Shown: piece after piece, positions 1 through 9,175 of the stretch
Layout of the letters: the number at the start of each line of letters is the position of its first letter
Numbering within the stretch: position 1 is the first letter of the stretch
Position numbers and translations under genes: made by a program
The notes under the pieces: model-generated
Told to the model about the DNA's origin: nothing
Seen by the model: only the letters and a program-made list of their open reading frames with translations
Database searches by the model: none
Source of the DNA: Treponema sp.
Lineage (GTDB): Bacteria > Spirochaetota > Spirochaetia > Treponematales > Treponemataceae
Assembly (NCBI GenBank): GCA_024695475.1
Contig: JAILIC010000075.1
Location: forward strand, 54,985-118,984
Direction: 5' to 3'
DNA length: 64,000 nt

Positions 1-1
1 A

Positions 2-1567
2 CCTTTTATCACTGGCAAACGTATCTTAATCATTACAGGTCCAAATACCGGAGGCAAAACCGTTACTTTAAAAACAATTGCCTTGTTTGCCATGATGAAT
101 CAAAGCGGATTCCCTATTCCGGCGGCAGAGGGTACACGCTTACCTTTATTTAGCTCCATCTTTGCTGATATCGGTGATGAACAATCCCTTGATCAATCAC
201 TGTCTACATTTAGTGGACACATGAAGAATATCGCAACAGCAGTCCGTCATGCCGATAAGAATAGTCTGGTACTTTTAGATGAACTTGGTAGCGGTACAGA
301 TCCACAAGAAGGCAGCGCCATCGCCATGGCTGTATTAGACACCCTTATCAAATACGGCTCCTTTGTTTTAGTCACTACACATCATGGAATTCTTAAAAAC
401 TATGGCTATACACATCCTGCATGTATCAATGCTTCAGTAGAGTTTAATGAAGATACCCTTTCACCTACCTATCGCCTTGTCATGGGCGTTCCTGGCGAAA
501 GCCGTGCACTCGAAATTGCAAATCGAAGCGGTCTTCCACGTGCAATTGTTACCAAAGCACGTTCATATTTGACAAATGAACAGGCCGATATATCAAAATT
601 AATAAACGGGCTTACCGCAAAACATGCAGAACTTGATGTTCTAAAAAAAGAATTTGATCAGCAACAAAAAGAACTACGCAATCAGCAACGTTCGGCAGAT
701 CTAAAAGACCTCAAGCTTAAGCAAAAAGAGCTAGAACTAAAAAAGCATGGTCAAAAACAAGCGGAACGTTTTTTATCAGAAAGTCGAAAGCAGCTTGAAA
801 ACCTTGTCAGATCTCTAAAAGAAGGCGAAGTAACACACGAAAAGGCAGTATCCGTCAAACAATATATTAACGATTTAACTCAAGCTGTTGATGATCATGA
901 CACAGCCATCGAAGCAGAAGAGCAAGAGATCATTCAAACACAACAAGAAATAGAAAAACAACTTACTGCAGAAAAACTGCATAAAAAACCACAACATAAG
1001 ATACCAAAGAAGCGTTTAAAGACAGCAGATGCTCTTGCAGCAGCGACACCTTTTGCACCCGTTGAGACAGAAGCCCAAGTACCTTTAGTCTTTAAGGAAG
1101 GTGCAGAAGTACTCGTCGGAGCATCTCGTAATCATGGTATTCTTCTTTCTAAACAGAAGAATAATTATTGGAATGTACAACTTGGCAGTATGAAAATGAC
1201 GATCAGAGAAAAGGATATGACTCTCATTCCTACTACCGCAATACCATCTACACCACAGATTACCATCGACTTGGTTAAATCAGATGATGTTGATATTATC
1301 GATTCTGACTTTCCAGGCAATAAACCGCTATTTGAGCTGCGTCTTTTAGGACTACGTTGTGAACAAGCTATTAAGGTACTCCAACATCAGTTAGATTTAT
1401 GCACCATGCATAATTTTCATGAGTTTAGTATTATTCATGGAAAGGGTAATGGCATTCTACAACAAGCAGTGCAAGATTACCTTTCCCATTATCCCGGTAT
1501 CGCAGAGTTTAAATTTGCAACTCCTGAAGACGGCGGTACAGGTAAAACTTACGTCAAGATGCTCTAG
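2..1567 (+). CDS. mutS2: Endonuclease MutS2, C-terminal part (5' end outside window)
   Basis: Frame is open upstream of the listed ORF start; encodes Walker A GPNTGGKTVTLKT, LLDELGSGTDPQEG, coiled coil and C-terminal Smr domain (HGKGNGILQQAVQ). Confidence 0.93.
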   Translation, partial: PFITGKRILIITGPNTGGKTVTLKTIALFAMMNQSGFPIPAAEGTRLPLFSSIFADIGDEQSLDQSLSTFSGHMKNIATAVRHADKNSLVLLDELGSGTDPQEGSAIAMAVLDTLIKYGSFVLVTTHHGILKNYGYTHPACINASVEFNEDTLSPTYRLVMGVPGESRALEIANRSGLPRAIVTKARSYLTNEQADISKLINGLTAKHAELDVLKKEFDQQQKELRNQQRSADLKDLKLKQKELELKKHGQKQAERFLSESRKQLENLVRSLKEGEVTHEKAVSVKQYINDLTQAVDDHDTAIEAEEQEIIQTQQEIEKQLTAEKLHKKPQHKIPKKRLKTADALAAATPFAPVETEAQVPLVFKEGAEVLVGASRNHGILLSKQKNNYWNVQLGSMKMTIREKDMTLIPTTAIPSTPQITIDLVKSDDVDIIDSDFPGNKPLFELRLLGLRCEQAIKVLQHQLDLCTMHNFHEFSIIHGKGNGILQQAVQDYLSHYPGIAEFKFATPEDGGTGKTYVKML

Positions 1568-1594
1568 AATACAACACACCAAGGAATGAAAGGC

Positions 1595-1640
1595 TTGACC
1601 AATATGCAGTTTTTATGCAAAATAAATACATAATTATTCA
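1595..1640 (+). promoter_or_regulatory. Candidate argR promoter with ARG-box-like element TACATAATTATTCA (1627-1640)
   Basis: TTGACC at 1595, TGCAGTTTTTATGCA in the spacer region, and TACATAATTATTCA resembling the ARG-box half-site arrangement TGAATnnnnATTCA. Confidence 0.4.
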
Positions 1641-1653
1641 AAGAGGTATATAA

Positions 1654-2124
1654 GTGAAAGAAAGGCTTACTAGGCTTAAAAGCATACGCAAACTCATAAA
1701 AAATTATCGTATCGAAAGCCAGGAAGCATTGCTAGGCTATCTTCAGAAAGAAGGATACGAAGTCACACAAGCAACCCTTTCAAGAGATTTGAAGCTGCTT
1801 AAAGTTGGTAAGGTATCAGATGGTCACAATGGATATGTATACACCCTGCCTGGAGAAGATGAGCGTCATGATTCTGAACAGATTTTTATCCAAGACTTTT
1901 TACGTGGATATGTCAGCATCGAATACAATGGTAACATTGTTGTAATTAAGACTTTTCCTGGACACGCAGACACAGTATCAAATGCCCTTGATAGCTTAAA
2001 TATGGAAGAAGTACTTGGCACCGTTGCTGGTGACAACTGTCTTTTTGCATGCTTAAAAGAAGGTATCACCGGTCAGCAGTTCATTAATGCACTTAAACTA
2101 AAGATCCCAGAATTGGACGAATAG
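1654..2124 (+). CDS. argR: Arginine repressor ArgR
   Basis: GTG start; N-terminal wHTH (ESQEALLGYLQKEGYEVTQATLSRDLKLLKV) and C-terminal hexamerisation/arginine-binding region. Confidence 0.92.
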   Translation: MKERLTRLKSIRKLIKNYRIESQEALLGYLQKEGYEVTQATLSRDLKLLKVGKVSDGHNGYVYTLPGEDERHDSEQIFIQDFLRGYVSIEYNGNIVVIKTFPGHADTVSNALDSLNMEEVLGTVAGDNCLFACLKEGITGQQFINALKLKIPELDE

Positions 2125-2132
2125 TGTTTATT

Positions 2133-3020
2133 CTACAATTCAGTCACAAATAGTTTCTTACTGTTTTCTACAACAATCTTACTTAATTCTTCTATTGTAA
2201 TTCCTCTCACTTGTGCAACAAACTCATACGTATGGCGTATATTGAGGGGAGTATTTGGGGTTCCGCGCATAGGTACTGGTGCAAGATACGGTGCATCAGT
2301 TTCAAGTAACAGCCGATCTTCAGGTATCGATAGTATAAGTTCTTTCATTGCTTCCATCTTACTTTTTTTAGTATAGGTAACCGAGCCACTCAGACTGATG
2401 TACCAGCCTCTCTGCAAAAAACGGACAGCTTCTTCAAGACCATATGAATAACAATGAATGACACCACAATCGTATCCCACTTCACGGATACAATCAAACG
2501 TATCAGTAAAAGCATCACGACTATGAACAATGACAGGCAATTGTAACTTTCGAGCTAAGTCGAGTTGCATACAAAACAGCTCTTTTTCCTGATAAAATAA
2601 CGTTGTATCAAAATCTGATTCGCTTCGACCATCTACCCCCGAAGGGTTCCAATGATGATCAATGCCACACTCACCAAGAGCACTTATTTTACGAAAAAGA
2701 GCCGTATCAGAATAACGACGCGCATGTATATGCTTTTCCAAAACAGCGACTTGCTCAACCCGATTGCGGATAGCATCCGGATCAGGCCATATACCTGCAG
2801 AAAAATACATAAACTTTTCAGCAACACTTTTATCAGCTGGTGCCATATGAGATATAGCTTCATACACTGCTTGTTGTCGTCGCGGTAAATCATCACACTC
2901 AGTACCGATATCTTGTGCAAACTCAACACCAGTACTTGCCATTCTTGTTAATAAATCTGTCGCAGCAAGACTTCCTGCATCACAGGTTTTACAAAAATGA
3001 AAATGTGTATCACTAAACAT
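2133..3020 (-). CDS. TatD family metal-dependent hydrolase
   Basis: FSDTHFHF, GECGIDHHW, PVIVHSRDA, LLLETDAPYLAP motifs. Confidence 0.9.
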   Translation of the reverse strand: MFSDTHFHFCKTCDAGSLAATDLLTRMASTGVEFAQDIGTECDDLPRRQQAVYEAISHMAPADKSVAEKFMYFSAGIWPDPDAIRNRVEQVAVLEKHIHARRYSDTALFRKISALGECGIDHHWNPSGVDGRSESDFDTTLFYQEKELFCMQLDLARKLQLPVIVHSRDAFTDTFDCIREVGYDCGVIHCYSYGLEEAVRFLQRGWYISLSGSVTYTKKSKMEAMKELILSIPEDRLLLETDAPYLAPVPMRGTPNTPLNIRHTYEFVAQVRGITIEELSKIVVENSKKLFVTEL

Positions 3021-3041
3021 ATATTCTCCTCACATTACTAC

Positions 3042-3070
3042 TTGAAACAAAGAGCATTTTAGTATATAGT
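3042..3070 (+). promoter_or_regulatory. Sigma70-type promoter for tRNA-Leu
   Basis: TTGAAA-17 bp-TATAGT, 19 nt before the tRNA 5' end. Confidence 0.6.
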
Positions 3071-3088
3071 AATTAAATAACAATTCAT

Positions 3089-3174
3089 GCCATGGTGGTG
3101 GAATTGGTAGACACAAGGGACTTAAAATCCCTCGACCGCAAAAGGTCGTGCCGGTTCGATTCCGGTCCTTGGCA
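3089..3174 (+). tRNA. tRNA-Leu, anticodon TAA
   Basis: GCCATGG acceptor, TGGTGGAATTGGTAGACAC D-arm, anticodon stem GGGACTTAAAATCCC, variable arm TCGACCGCAAAAGGTCG, T-arm GGTTCGATTCC, acceptor CCTTGGC; CCA not encoded. Confidence 0.95.
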
Positions 3175-3176
3175 TT

Positions 3177-3204
3177 ACCCGTCACTTAGTGACGGGTTTT
3201 TTTT
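3177..3204 (+). terminator. Rho-independent terminator after tRNA-Leu
   Basis: CCCGTCAC-TTA-GTGACGGG followed by an uninterrupted T run. Confidence 0.85.
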
Positions 3205-3248
3205 GCAATAGTGGCATTATAAATAAACTGTTTTTTTGTGTCAAAACA

Positions 3249-3288
3249 AAAAAACCTGACTTTCTAACAGAAAATCAGGCCATATACA
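3249..3288 (-). terminator. Rho-independent terminator for the minus-strand operon ending at 3292
   Basis: Minus strand CCTGATTTTCTGTTAGAAAGTCAGG followed by TTTTTTTG. Confidence 0.8.
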
Positions 3289-3291
3289 AGG

Positions 3292-3786
3292 TTATATTTT
3301 TTTTACTTGGCTAAACAGTCCTGCCATTTCAGAACGCCAGTCAAAGCTTTTGTTTTTATCTTCCCACTCGATAATACGTTCTATCTTAAAATGTCGCAAA
3401 TCACGGAAATTCTCATACGTAACAACAGCAAAACGCCCTTGTCCAATATAGGTAATACGCTGATTGTCCTGCAGTTTTTCATTTTTACCAGCTTCTTTTA
3501 AAGCACAGTCAAAATGTACAGGCTTATCAGTGTTTTTATCAGCCAATGCTGAGGATAAGTCTGTAATGGGTTGACCGCACATCGGACAAATTACTTCACG
3601 AGACTTAAAGTCTTTTATAGCCTGCTCACGTGCAAGCAATTCTTCTCGAGACTCCTGCCGTACAGGCGGCCTTTTTGCAAAATGCTGTTGACTCTGGCTA
3701 TTTTGACGTTGCTCCCCCCGATTACGAGAATCATTGTTCCATGATTTTCCACGTCCCCGGTTATAACGCCTATTATTTCTATCCAT
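3292..3786 (-). CDS. Conserved hypothetical, R/N/Q-rich N-terminus and CxxC zinc-ribbon-like motif
   Basis: Low-complexity N-terminus; CPMCGQPI motif; intact ORF. Confidence 0.6.
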   Translation of the reverse strand: MDRNNRRYNRGRGKSWNNDSRNRGEQRQNSQSQQHFAKRPPVRQESREELLAREQAIKDFKSREVICPMCGQPITDLSSALADKNTDKPVHFDCALKEAGKNEKLQDNQRITYIGQGRFAVVTYENFRDLRHFKIERIIEWEDKNKSFDWRSEMAGLFSQVKKI

Positions 3787-3972
3787 TTATCCCCTCAACC
3801 GAAATACTACACTATTTTCCACCAATCTGTCACTCAACACCTGTGCTATCCTTTGAACAGCACCGTCAAGATAGTCCGCATCATGGATTTTAGTCCGTAA
3901 CTCCAAAATACGCGGTGGTAAAGCAGTTTGTGCATATGATGCATCAGTATGTATAGTCATATCAGAAATCAT
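3787..3972 (-). CDS. Small protein, possibly FlgM-like (anti-sigma-28)
   Basis: 61 aa; RILELRTKIHDADYLDGAVQRIAQVLSDRLV resembles the FlgM helical region; sits with FlhB/FliK-like genes. Confidence 0.35.
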   Translation of the reverse strand: MISDMTIHTDASYAQTALPPRILELRTKIHDADYLDGAVQRIAQVLSDRLVENSVVFRLRG

Positions 3973-4340
3973 AGAGACCCCGAAAAAGCATTTTCAATGT
4001 GATATATCGGATCAAAACCTGGCATATCAACAACAATCACGTCAAAACGAATATAGTTCTTACTATATTTTCGATTGTTTACAAGAAAACATTTAGCCGT
4101 TTCGGAAATTCTTTTTTGTTTCTGTTTTCCTAATTCATGTGCCAATGTCAAGCTATCACCACTAGGAAGGGTTTTTACTTCGACAAACACAAGAATATCC
4201 TCTTTTTCGGCAATAATATCAATTTCGCCTCGTCTTGTACGCCAGTTACGGGCAATTATTATATACCCGTGTTGCAGCAAATACTCAGAAGCCCGAAATT
4301 CACCATCATTGCCTATTTGTTTTCTGGTTGCCTTAATCAA
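3969..4340 (-). CDS. yraN: YraN family (UPF0102) nuclease-like protein
   Basis: GNDGEFRASEYLLQHGYIIIARNWRTRRGEIDIIAEKEDILVFVEVK. Confidence 0.9.
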   Translation of the reverse strand: MIKATRKQIGNDGEFRASEYLLQHGYIIIARNWRTRRGEIDIIAEKEDILVFVEVKTLPSGDSLTLAHELGKQKQKRISETAKCFLVNNRKYSKNYIRFDVIVVDMPGFDPIYHIENAFSGSL

Positions 4341-4632
4341 GAACTTCCAGATCTCCTAACTCTTCAATATCATCTTCATTTGCAGCCAACAGTGATGGTC
4401 TTTGCTTACCTTCACTGCCAGACATACCAGTAGATGCTTCTACACCTGATACCACATGACCATAAGAAAGAAGTGTAGAAATATTCCACTGCTTTATTGC
4501 TGCAATGTGATAATTCTTAATTGATTTACCTTCAGCAAGAAACATATTTTTTCCGTCATCAAAAAAGACTGGTGCCGAATATCTCATTCCCAGCTGAATA
4601 TCAGCAGCATTAATTTTAGTAAAATCACTCAT
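4333..4632 (-). CDS. Hypothetical protein
   Basis: 99 aa ORF overlapping both neighbours in a tight operon. Confidence 0.6.
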   Translation of the reverse strand: MSDFTKINAADIQLGMRYSAPVFFDDGKNMFLAEGKSIKNYHIAAIKQWNISTLLSYGHVVSGVEASTGMSGSEGKQRPSLLAANEDDIEELGDLEVLD

Positions 4633-4915
4633 TTTCGTTCTGCATCTCTATGACAAAAGCAAAAATCTTAGCAACAACCTGCCAGGTTTCTTCTGGAACA
4701 TAAGTTCCAATCCTCTGCAAAGACAATACTTGAGCAAGAGACTGATTCTCCACCACTGGAATATTATGTTCAGCAGCAAAAGTTACAAGTTTCTGAGCAG
4801 CCAGACCTTGCGCACTTGCTGTTATAAACGGAGCATCTGCCCATTCCGGATATCTAAGAGCCACAGCCGTCTTAACTTCCTTAGCTGGCATTTTCTGCTT
4901 ATCACTATCAATCAT
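4625..4915 (-). CDS. FlhB-like C-terminal domain protein
   Basis: AVALRYPEWADAPFITASAQGLAAQKLVTFAAEHNIPVVENQSLAQVLSLQRIGTYVPEETWQVVAKIFAFV, FlhB_C-like; ATG overlaps upstream stop (ATGA). Confidence 0.75.
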   Translation of the reverse strand: MIDSDKQKMPAKEVKTAVALRYPEWADAPFITASAQGLAAQKLVTFAAEHNIPVVENQSLAQVLSLQRIGTYVPEETWQVVAKIFAFVIEMQNENE

Positions 4916-6087
4916 ACTATACCAGAAACCATAGAAAGCGGTGTATTTTCGGTAAAGAACGGTGTACATTCTGATACATCGAGCCATTCTATCGAAATCG
5001 GTTCCTCACCAGATTCCTGCAAACAACGACGTAACGACTCCTCAAATGCTGCTGTAGCAGAAGGTTTGGGCATTACGCATAGTTTAACAGTATGACAATA
5101 AACATTACCTTCGTTTCCGTTCTTTAAATATAACACATAAAACGAATTTTGTCCTCGCAATTCCATTGAGAGTATTATCTTTTTACATTCATTTTTTGCT
5201 CGATCTATAAAAAAACGCAAAGCTCCCCTACCTAACGAAGCGTTGGACACTTGAGAAGATTGAGGAGCAGTAATTTCCATTTCAAAGGGGAGTACAACCC
5301 AATGCAGGGATTCAGAAGATTCATTAAAGCGTGCCAGCTCTGATTGTATATGTCCGTGCTGCTCACATGCCGTTAACAGCGTTTTGATATACTTGCTCAG
5401 TGCATCAGAGACAGCAGTCATCATCGATGAGTCCTCAATTTTACGCTCATTATGTGCTTTACGTTTTTGATCTTTCGCAGATGGCTCCTCGTTATCAGGG
5501 AGATCTCCTTGATTAAAAAAAGAGGTAATCACTGCTATATCTGCATCTACACCTTGTAATTCCAATTGTAAGGCAATTTCTGCCGCAGCGGCTTCCTTTC
5601 CAGGAAAACGAGCAGCAATCCGCCGTATTTTAGTTAATACTGAGAGATCAAAACGAGCACCCATCTGCTGCAATTGCTGCACAAGACGAAGTGACAACAT
5701 ATCAGGAGTAAGATGTAGCGCTTGTAAATACGCAACAAGCTGACTATTTGTAAGTGGGGTAAAAACAGAAAGGCTACCTTGCATAGCGTTTTCTGTCATT
5801 TGCTGTAAAACAGGGAGTGATATAGAATTTACTTCTGGTGAAAGTGGTTTTAGAAAAATACTGCCATTATTACCGTGTACAAGCGCCTTAAAAACCATTC
5901 CCTTTTGTAAGGCACATTCTGATTGTAATGAAACAGTAACACCAGCAACAACAGCTTTATACGTATTACCCGCAGTATTTGCAAGCACACGTACAGAAAC
6001 GACACTGCCCTCACGCAGTGTCTTTGCAGTTACTGGGACACTTGTGAGGGCAGATACATTATGCACATTTGAGGAATGAATTCCCAT
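4912..6087 (-). CDS. Hypothetical, possibly FliK-like (flagellar hook-length control)
   Basis: Position directly upstream of the FlhB-like gene; C-terminal region has a FliK-like architecture. Weak. Confidence 0.4.
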   Translation of the reverse strand: MGIHSSNVHNVSALTSVPVTAKTLREGSVVSVRVLANTAGNTYKAVVAGVTVSLQSECALQKGMVFKALVHGNNGSIFLKPLSPEVNSISLPVLQQMTENAMQGSLSVFTPLTNSQLVAYLQALHLTPDMLSLRLVQQLQQMGARFDLSVLTKIRRIAARFPGKEAAAAEIALQLELQGVDADIAVITSFFNQGDLPDNEEPSAKDQKRKAHNERKIEDSSMMTAVSDALSKYIKTLLTACEQHGHIQSELARFNESSESLHWVVLPFEMEITAPQSSQVSNASLGRGALRFFIDRAKNECKKIILSMELRGQNSFYVLYLKNGNEGNVYCHTVKLCVMPKPSATAAFEESLRRCLQESGEEPISIEWLDVSECTPFFTENTPLSMVSGIV

Positions 6088-6107
6088 GCGTCGTAAAGTG
6101 GAAAGCC

Positions 6108-6575
6108 TTATTTCTTTTCCTTTGCTTCAGCTGCTTTAGCTTCTGCTGCTTCAGCTTTAATTGCTTTTTCAACTTCAGCTGCATTAGCTTCTGCACGAGC
6201 ATTGCGGGCTGCAATTTCAGCGGCAACTTTACCACCGATAAGTTCTTTAACTTTTGCATCCTTACCGATCTTATCACGCAGATAGTACAGCTTTGAACGG
6301 CGTACCTTACCACGATGTACGATATCAACCTTTACAATATGTGGTGAGTGATATGGGAAAACACGCTCTACACCAACACCGTAAGAATCCTTACGTACAG
6401 TGAATGTAAGACCGATACCGCTATTCTTCATGCAGAGTACAACACCTTCATAAACCTGAATACGCTCAGTTTTACCTTCAACAATCTTGAAGTATACCTT
6501 TACTGTATCTCCAACATTGAATCCCTGTGCACCCTTTCTCTTCTGCTGTTCTTCAATTGTCTTTATCAGATCCAT
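6108..6575 (-). CDS. rplS: 50S ribosomal protein L19 with Ala/Lys/Glu-rich C-terminal extension
   Basis: [29 protein letters not shown]...[20 protein letters not shown]. Confidence 0.95.
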   Translation of the reverse strand: MDLIKTIEEQQKRKGAQGFNVGDTVKVYFKIVEGKTERIQVYEGVVLCMKNSGIGLTFTVRKDSYGVGVERVFPYHSPHIVKVDIVHRGKVRRSKLYYLRDKIGKDAKVKELIGGKVAAEIAARNARAEANAAEVEKAIKAEAAEAKAAEAKEKK

Positions 6576-7386
6576 TATTTTCTCCAATAGACTGCGCATC
6601 CGGTACCGCATTATGCTGCGATTTTCTGCGCTTTTTTCGATTACGTTTCAAAAAAGTTTGTTCCGTAATCTCCTCAATCATCTGTTCGGCTTCTATAGTG
6701 AGCATACCTGAGAGACGAGCCATACCGATCATATCTGGTCTGTTAGCAAGTGTCTTTTCAAGCCGCTTTTTTAGACGCCACTTCCTGATATTTTCATGGT
6801 TACCAGAAGTTAATACTTCAGGTACTGCCAAGCCCTTGTATACTGGTGGACGTGTATACTGAGGATATTCAAGGAGGCCGCCGCAATAACTTTCTTCTTC
6901 AAGAGATTCACTGGAAATAACACCATCAATTAATCGATACACCGTATCAATAATAACCGTTGCTGCTACTTCACCGCTCGACATGACATAATCACCAATA
7001 GAGATTTCGTCATCAACGTATGAATCTATAATCCGCTGGTCGATACCTTCATATCTACCGCAAATCAGTACAAGATCGTCTTTACGACTTAATTCCAACG
7101 CTTTTTTTTGTGTAAAAGGCTTACCGCCCGGCGTTACATAAATAACGTGTTTCTTGTATGCCTGCACACTATCAAGCGCGCGTCCCAGAGGCTCCGCCAT
7201 CATTAACTGGCCAGCGCCTCCTCCATACGGACTGTCGTCACATGTACGGTGCTTATCATAGGCAAAATCCCTGATATTCACCAAATCGTAGGCAATAATT
7301 CCCCGTTCAACCGCTTTCGCCATGATTGAGTTTTCGAAATAAGCGCGTGGAATCTCGGGAAATAAGGTCAGCACTGTAAATTTCAT
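6553..7386 (-). CDS. trmD: tRNA (guanine37-N1)-methyltransferase TrmD with basic C-terminal extension
   Basis: [46 protein letters not shown]. Confidence 0.95.
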   Translation of the reverse strand: MKFTVLTLFPEIPRAYFENSIMAKAVERGIIAYDLVNIRDFAYDKHRTCDDSPYGGGAGQLMMAEPLGRALDSVQAYKKHVIYVTPGGKPFTQKKALELSRKDDLVLICGRYEGIDQRIIDSYVDDEISIGDYVMSSGEVAATVIIDTVYRLIDGVISSESLEEESYCGGLLEYPQYTRPPVYKGLAVPEVLTSGNHENIRKWRLKKRLEKTLANRPDMIGMARLSGMLTIEAEQMIEEITEQTFLKRNRKKRRKSQHNAVPDAQSIGENNGSDKDN

Positions 7387-7390
7387 GGAA

Positions 7391-7954
7391 TTACTCCAGA
7401 ATCCAGAGGTGCATCAGCTCAATGGTTCCGTGTTTTACATCGACTTTACCAATAAATTCCTTATTAAAAGGAACCAGTACCGTACGATTACTACCGGAGT
7501 CATCTACACCCTCGGAGAGAGAAACCTCTAAAAGGTAACCACCTCCGCCTTCCAATACGTCTGTGATTGTTCCTACCTGTTGGGCAGGTGCAGTCTTTGC
7601 TGCCAATCCGTCCTTACTTTTGTCTCCATTAATGAGAGAACAATGTCTAAGATCTTCTATATACCACTCACCTTTTGCAAGAGGGGCAGCATATTTACGT
7701 GGAACAACAATTTCCCATCCGGTGTATTTTCGTACATCTTCGGGGGAATCAATTCCCACAAGTTTCATGTACAAGGTTCCTGATGCAGGCTCCGCATATT
7801 CTACTTTGCAGAGTTTTTCTACGTCATTACGCCTTAAAGTAACTTCTTCCAAAACGGCAATATGCTCGTATTCACCAGAAGCACTTTCAACTTTAAATTC
7901 ACCCGTAACACCATGGGCGCCACGAACGAAACCTACTGTTAGCTTTTCAACCAC
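7391..7954 (-). CDS. rimM: Ribosome maturation factor RimM
   Basis: VGFVRGAHGVTGEFKV; PRC-barrel C-terminal region. Confidence 0.88.
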   Translation of the reverse strand: MVEKLTVGFVRGAHGVTGEFKVESASGEYEHIAVLEEVTLRRNDVEKLCKVEYAEPASGTLYMKLVGIDSPEDVRKYTGWEIVVPRKYAAPLAKGEWYIEDLRHCSLINGDKSKDGLAAKTAPAQQVGTITDVLEGGGGYLLEVSLSEGVDDSGSNRTVLVPFNKEFIGKVDVKHGTIELMHLWILE

Positions 7955-7966
7955 GGGCAGTCACCA

Positions 7967-8200
7967 TTAATCCAGTATTTCCAGACTGTAGCGTTTACCG
8001 TCTTTAGTGGCTGATGCGCTCAAAACCGTGCGCAGTGCTTTCGCAATTCTGCCATACTTACCTATGACTTTACCGATGTCACCATCAGCTACCTTAAGCT
8101 CAAGGATCATACCCTTTTCGCCTTCGGTTTCATTTACAGAAACTGCACTAGGATCATCGACCAATGATTTAGCAATATATTCAATCAGGTCTTTTTCCAT
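7967..8200 (-). CDS. KH-domain RNA-binding protein (YlqC/KhpA type)
   Basis: MEKDLIEYIAKSLVDDPSAVSV...DIGKVIGKYGRIAKALRTVL. Confidence 0.92.
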   Translation of the reverse strand: MEKDLIEYIAKSLVDDPSAVSVNETEGEKGMILELKVADGDIGKVIGKYGRIAKALRTVLSASATKDGKRYSLEILD

Positions 8201-8221
8201 CTCTAATCAGCTCCTGTAAAC

Positions 8222-8458
8222 TTATTTAGCCTTGTTCAGCAGTTTTTTTACGGTTTCAGTTGGCTGAGCACCAACACCGAGCCAGTATTTTACACGTTCG
8301 CTGTTTACAGAAACCTGTTCAGCTTCTGGAGCAACTGGAGCGTATGTACCGACTTCTTCGATAGCTACACCGTCACGAGGCTTACTTGCATCTGTAACTA
8401 CGATACGGTAAGTTGGACGCTTTTTAGCACCGAATCTCTTAAGTCTGATCTTTACCAC
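8222..8458 (-). CDS. rpsP: 30S ribosomal protein S16
   Basis: GTG start; [21 protein letters not shown]. Confidence 0.96.
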   Translation of the reverse strand: MVKIRLKRFGAKKRPTYRIVVTDASKPRDGVAIEEVGTYAPVAPEAEQVSVNSERVKYWLGVGAQPTETVKKLLNKAK

Positions 8459-8558
8459 TTTTGCTTAACCTCCACAGAACTCAACGGAACTGCGTCAAGT
8501 TCTGAAATAGTAACTCCATACCCAGCATAGAATTTACGCTAAAGTATAGTAGTTTGAT

Positions 8559-8587
8559 ACTATATAGTAAAATACCTTCTTAGTCAA
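8559..8587 (-). promoter_or_regulatory. Promoter of rpsP-KH-rimM-trmD-rplS operon
   Basis: Minus strand TTGACT-17 bp-TATAGT. Confidence 0.7.
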
Positions 8588-8639
8588 TGAAAAACAGGAC
8601 GGCACATCATTATTTAATAAGCTCACTTGGTTATTTTTG

Positions 8640-9130
8640 AGTCTAAGGTTGTAAAAATATTACTCGTTTTCAGTTGCGATTCTTTCATTAATAAATTAAC
8701 AAAAAAATGCCGGATAGCTTTTTAAGGATTTTTTCCAGAATAAGCTGATAACTTATTTATCTCTCTTCTTTTTATTATACTCAACTTGCACTCCAAAAAG
8801 GGAAAGTGAGATGCTATCCAAAGACTCTGATGTTTTTATATGGTCTTTGAGGTTTTGTTGTATAACCCCTGTATATCATAGAAGAATATTTTCAGATGAA
8901 GGTATATTCAGAATAATGAAATCTTTTTGCTTTTAATTTATTAGCAAAGAGCTGACATAAAGGTTCTCTTGCCACTTCCCCATTGTCCATAAATCAAGAT
9001 GGTCTGATATGGGCTATCTGTTTTTAGTTCTGATACCAATTCCTTAATCAGTCCGATGCGGTCAATATAAGTCGGGGATACTTTTCCGAAACTTGGATTA
9101 AATGGATTGTTTATAACTTTCCCCTTTATG
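8640..9130 (-). pseudogene. Relic of an AAA/P-loop ATPase
   Basis: Minus-strand translation in pieces: NNPFNPSFGKVSPTYIDRIGLIKELVSELKTDSPYQTILIYGQWGSGKRT (Walker A-like), then in other frames DFIILNIPSSENILL, GVIQQNLKDHIKTSESLDSISLSLFGVQVEYNKK, ILEKILKKLSG. Confidence 0.65.
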
Positions 9131-9175
9131 CAACGTTTTTATAACTTGCGACAAGGCGTATGTGCTGGGACTGAA

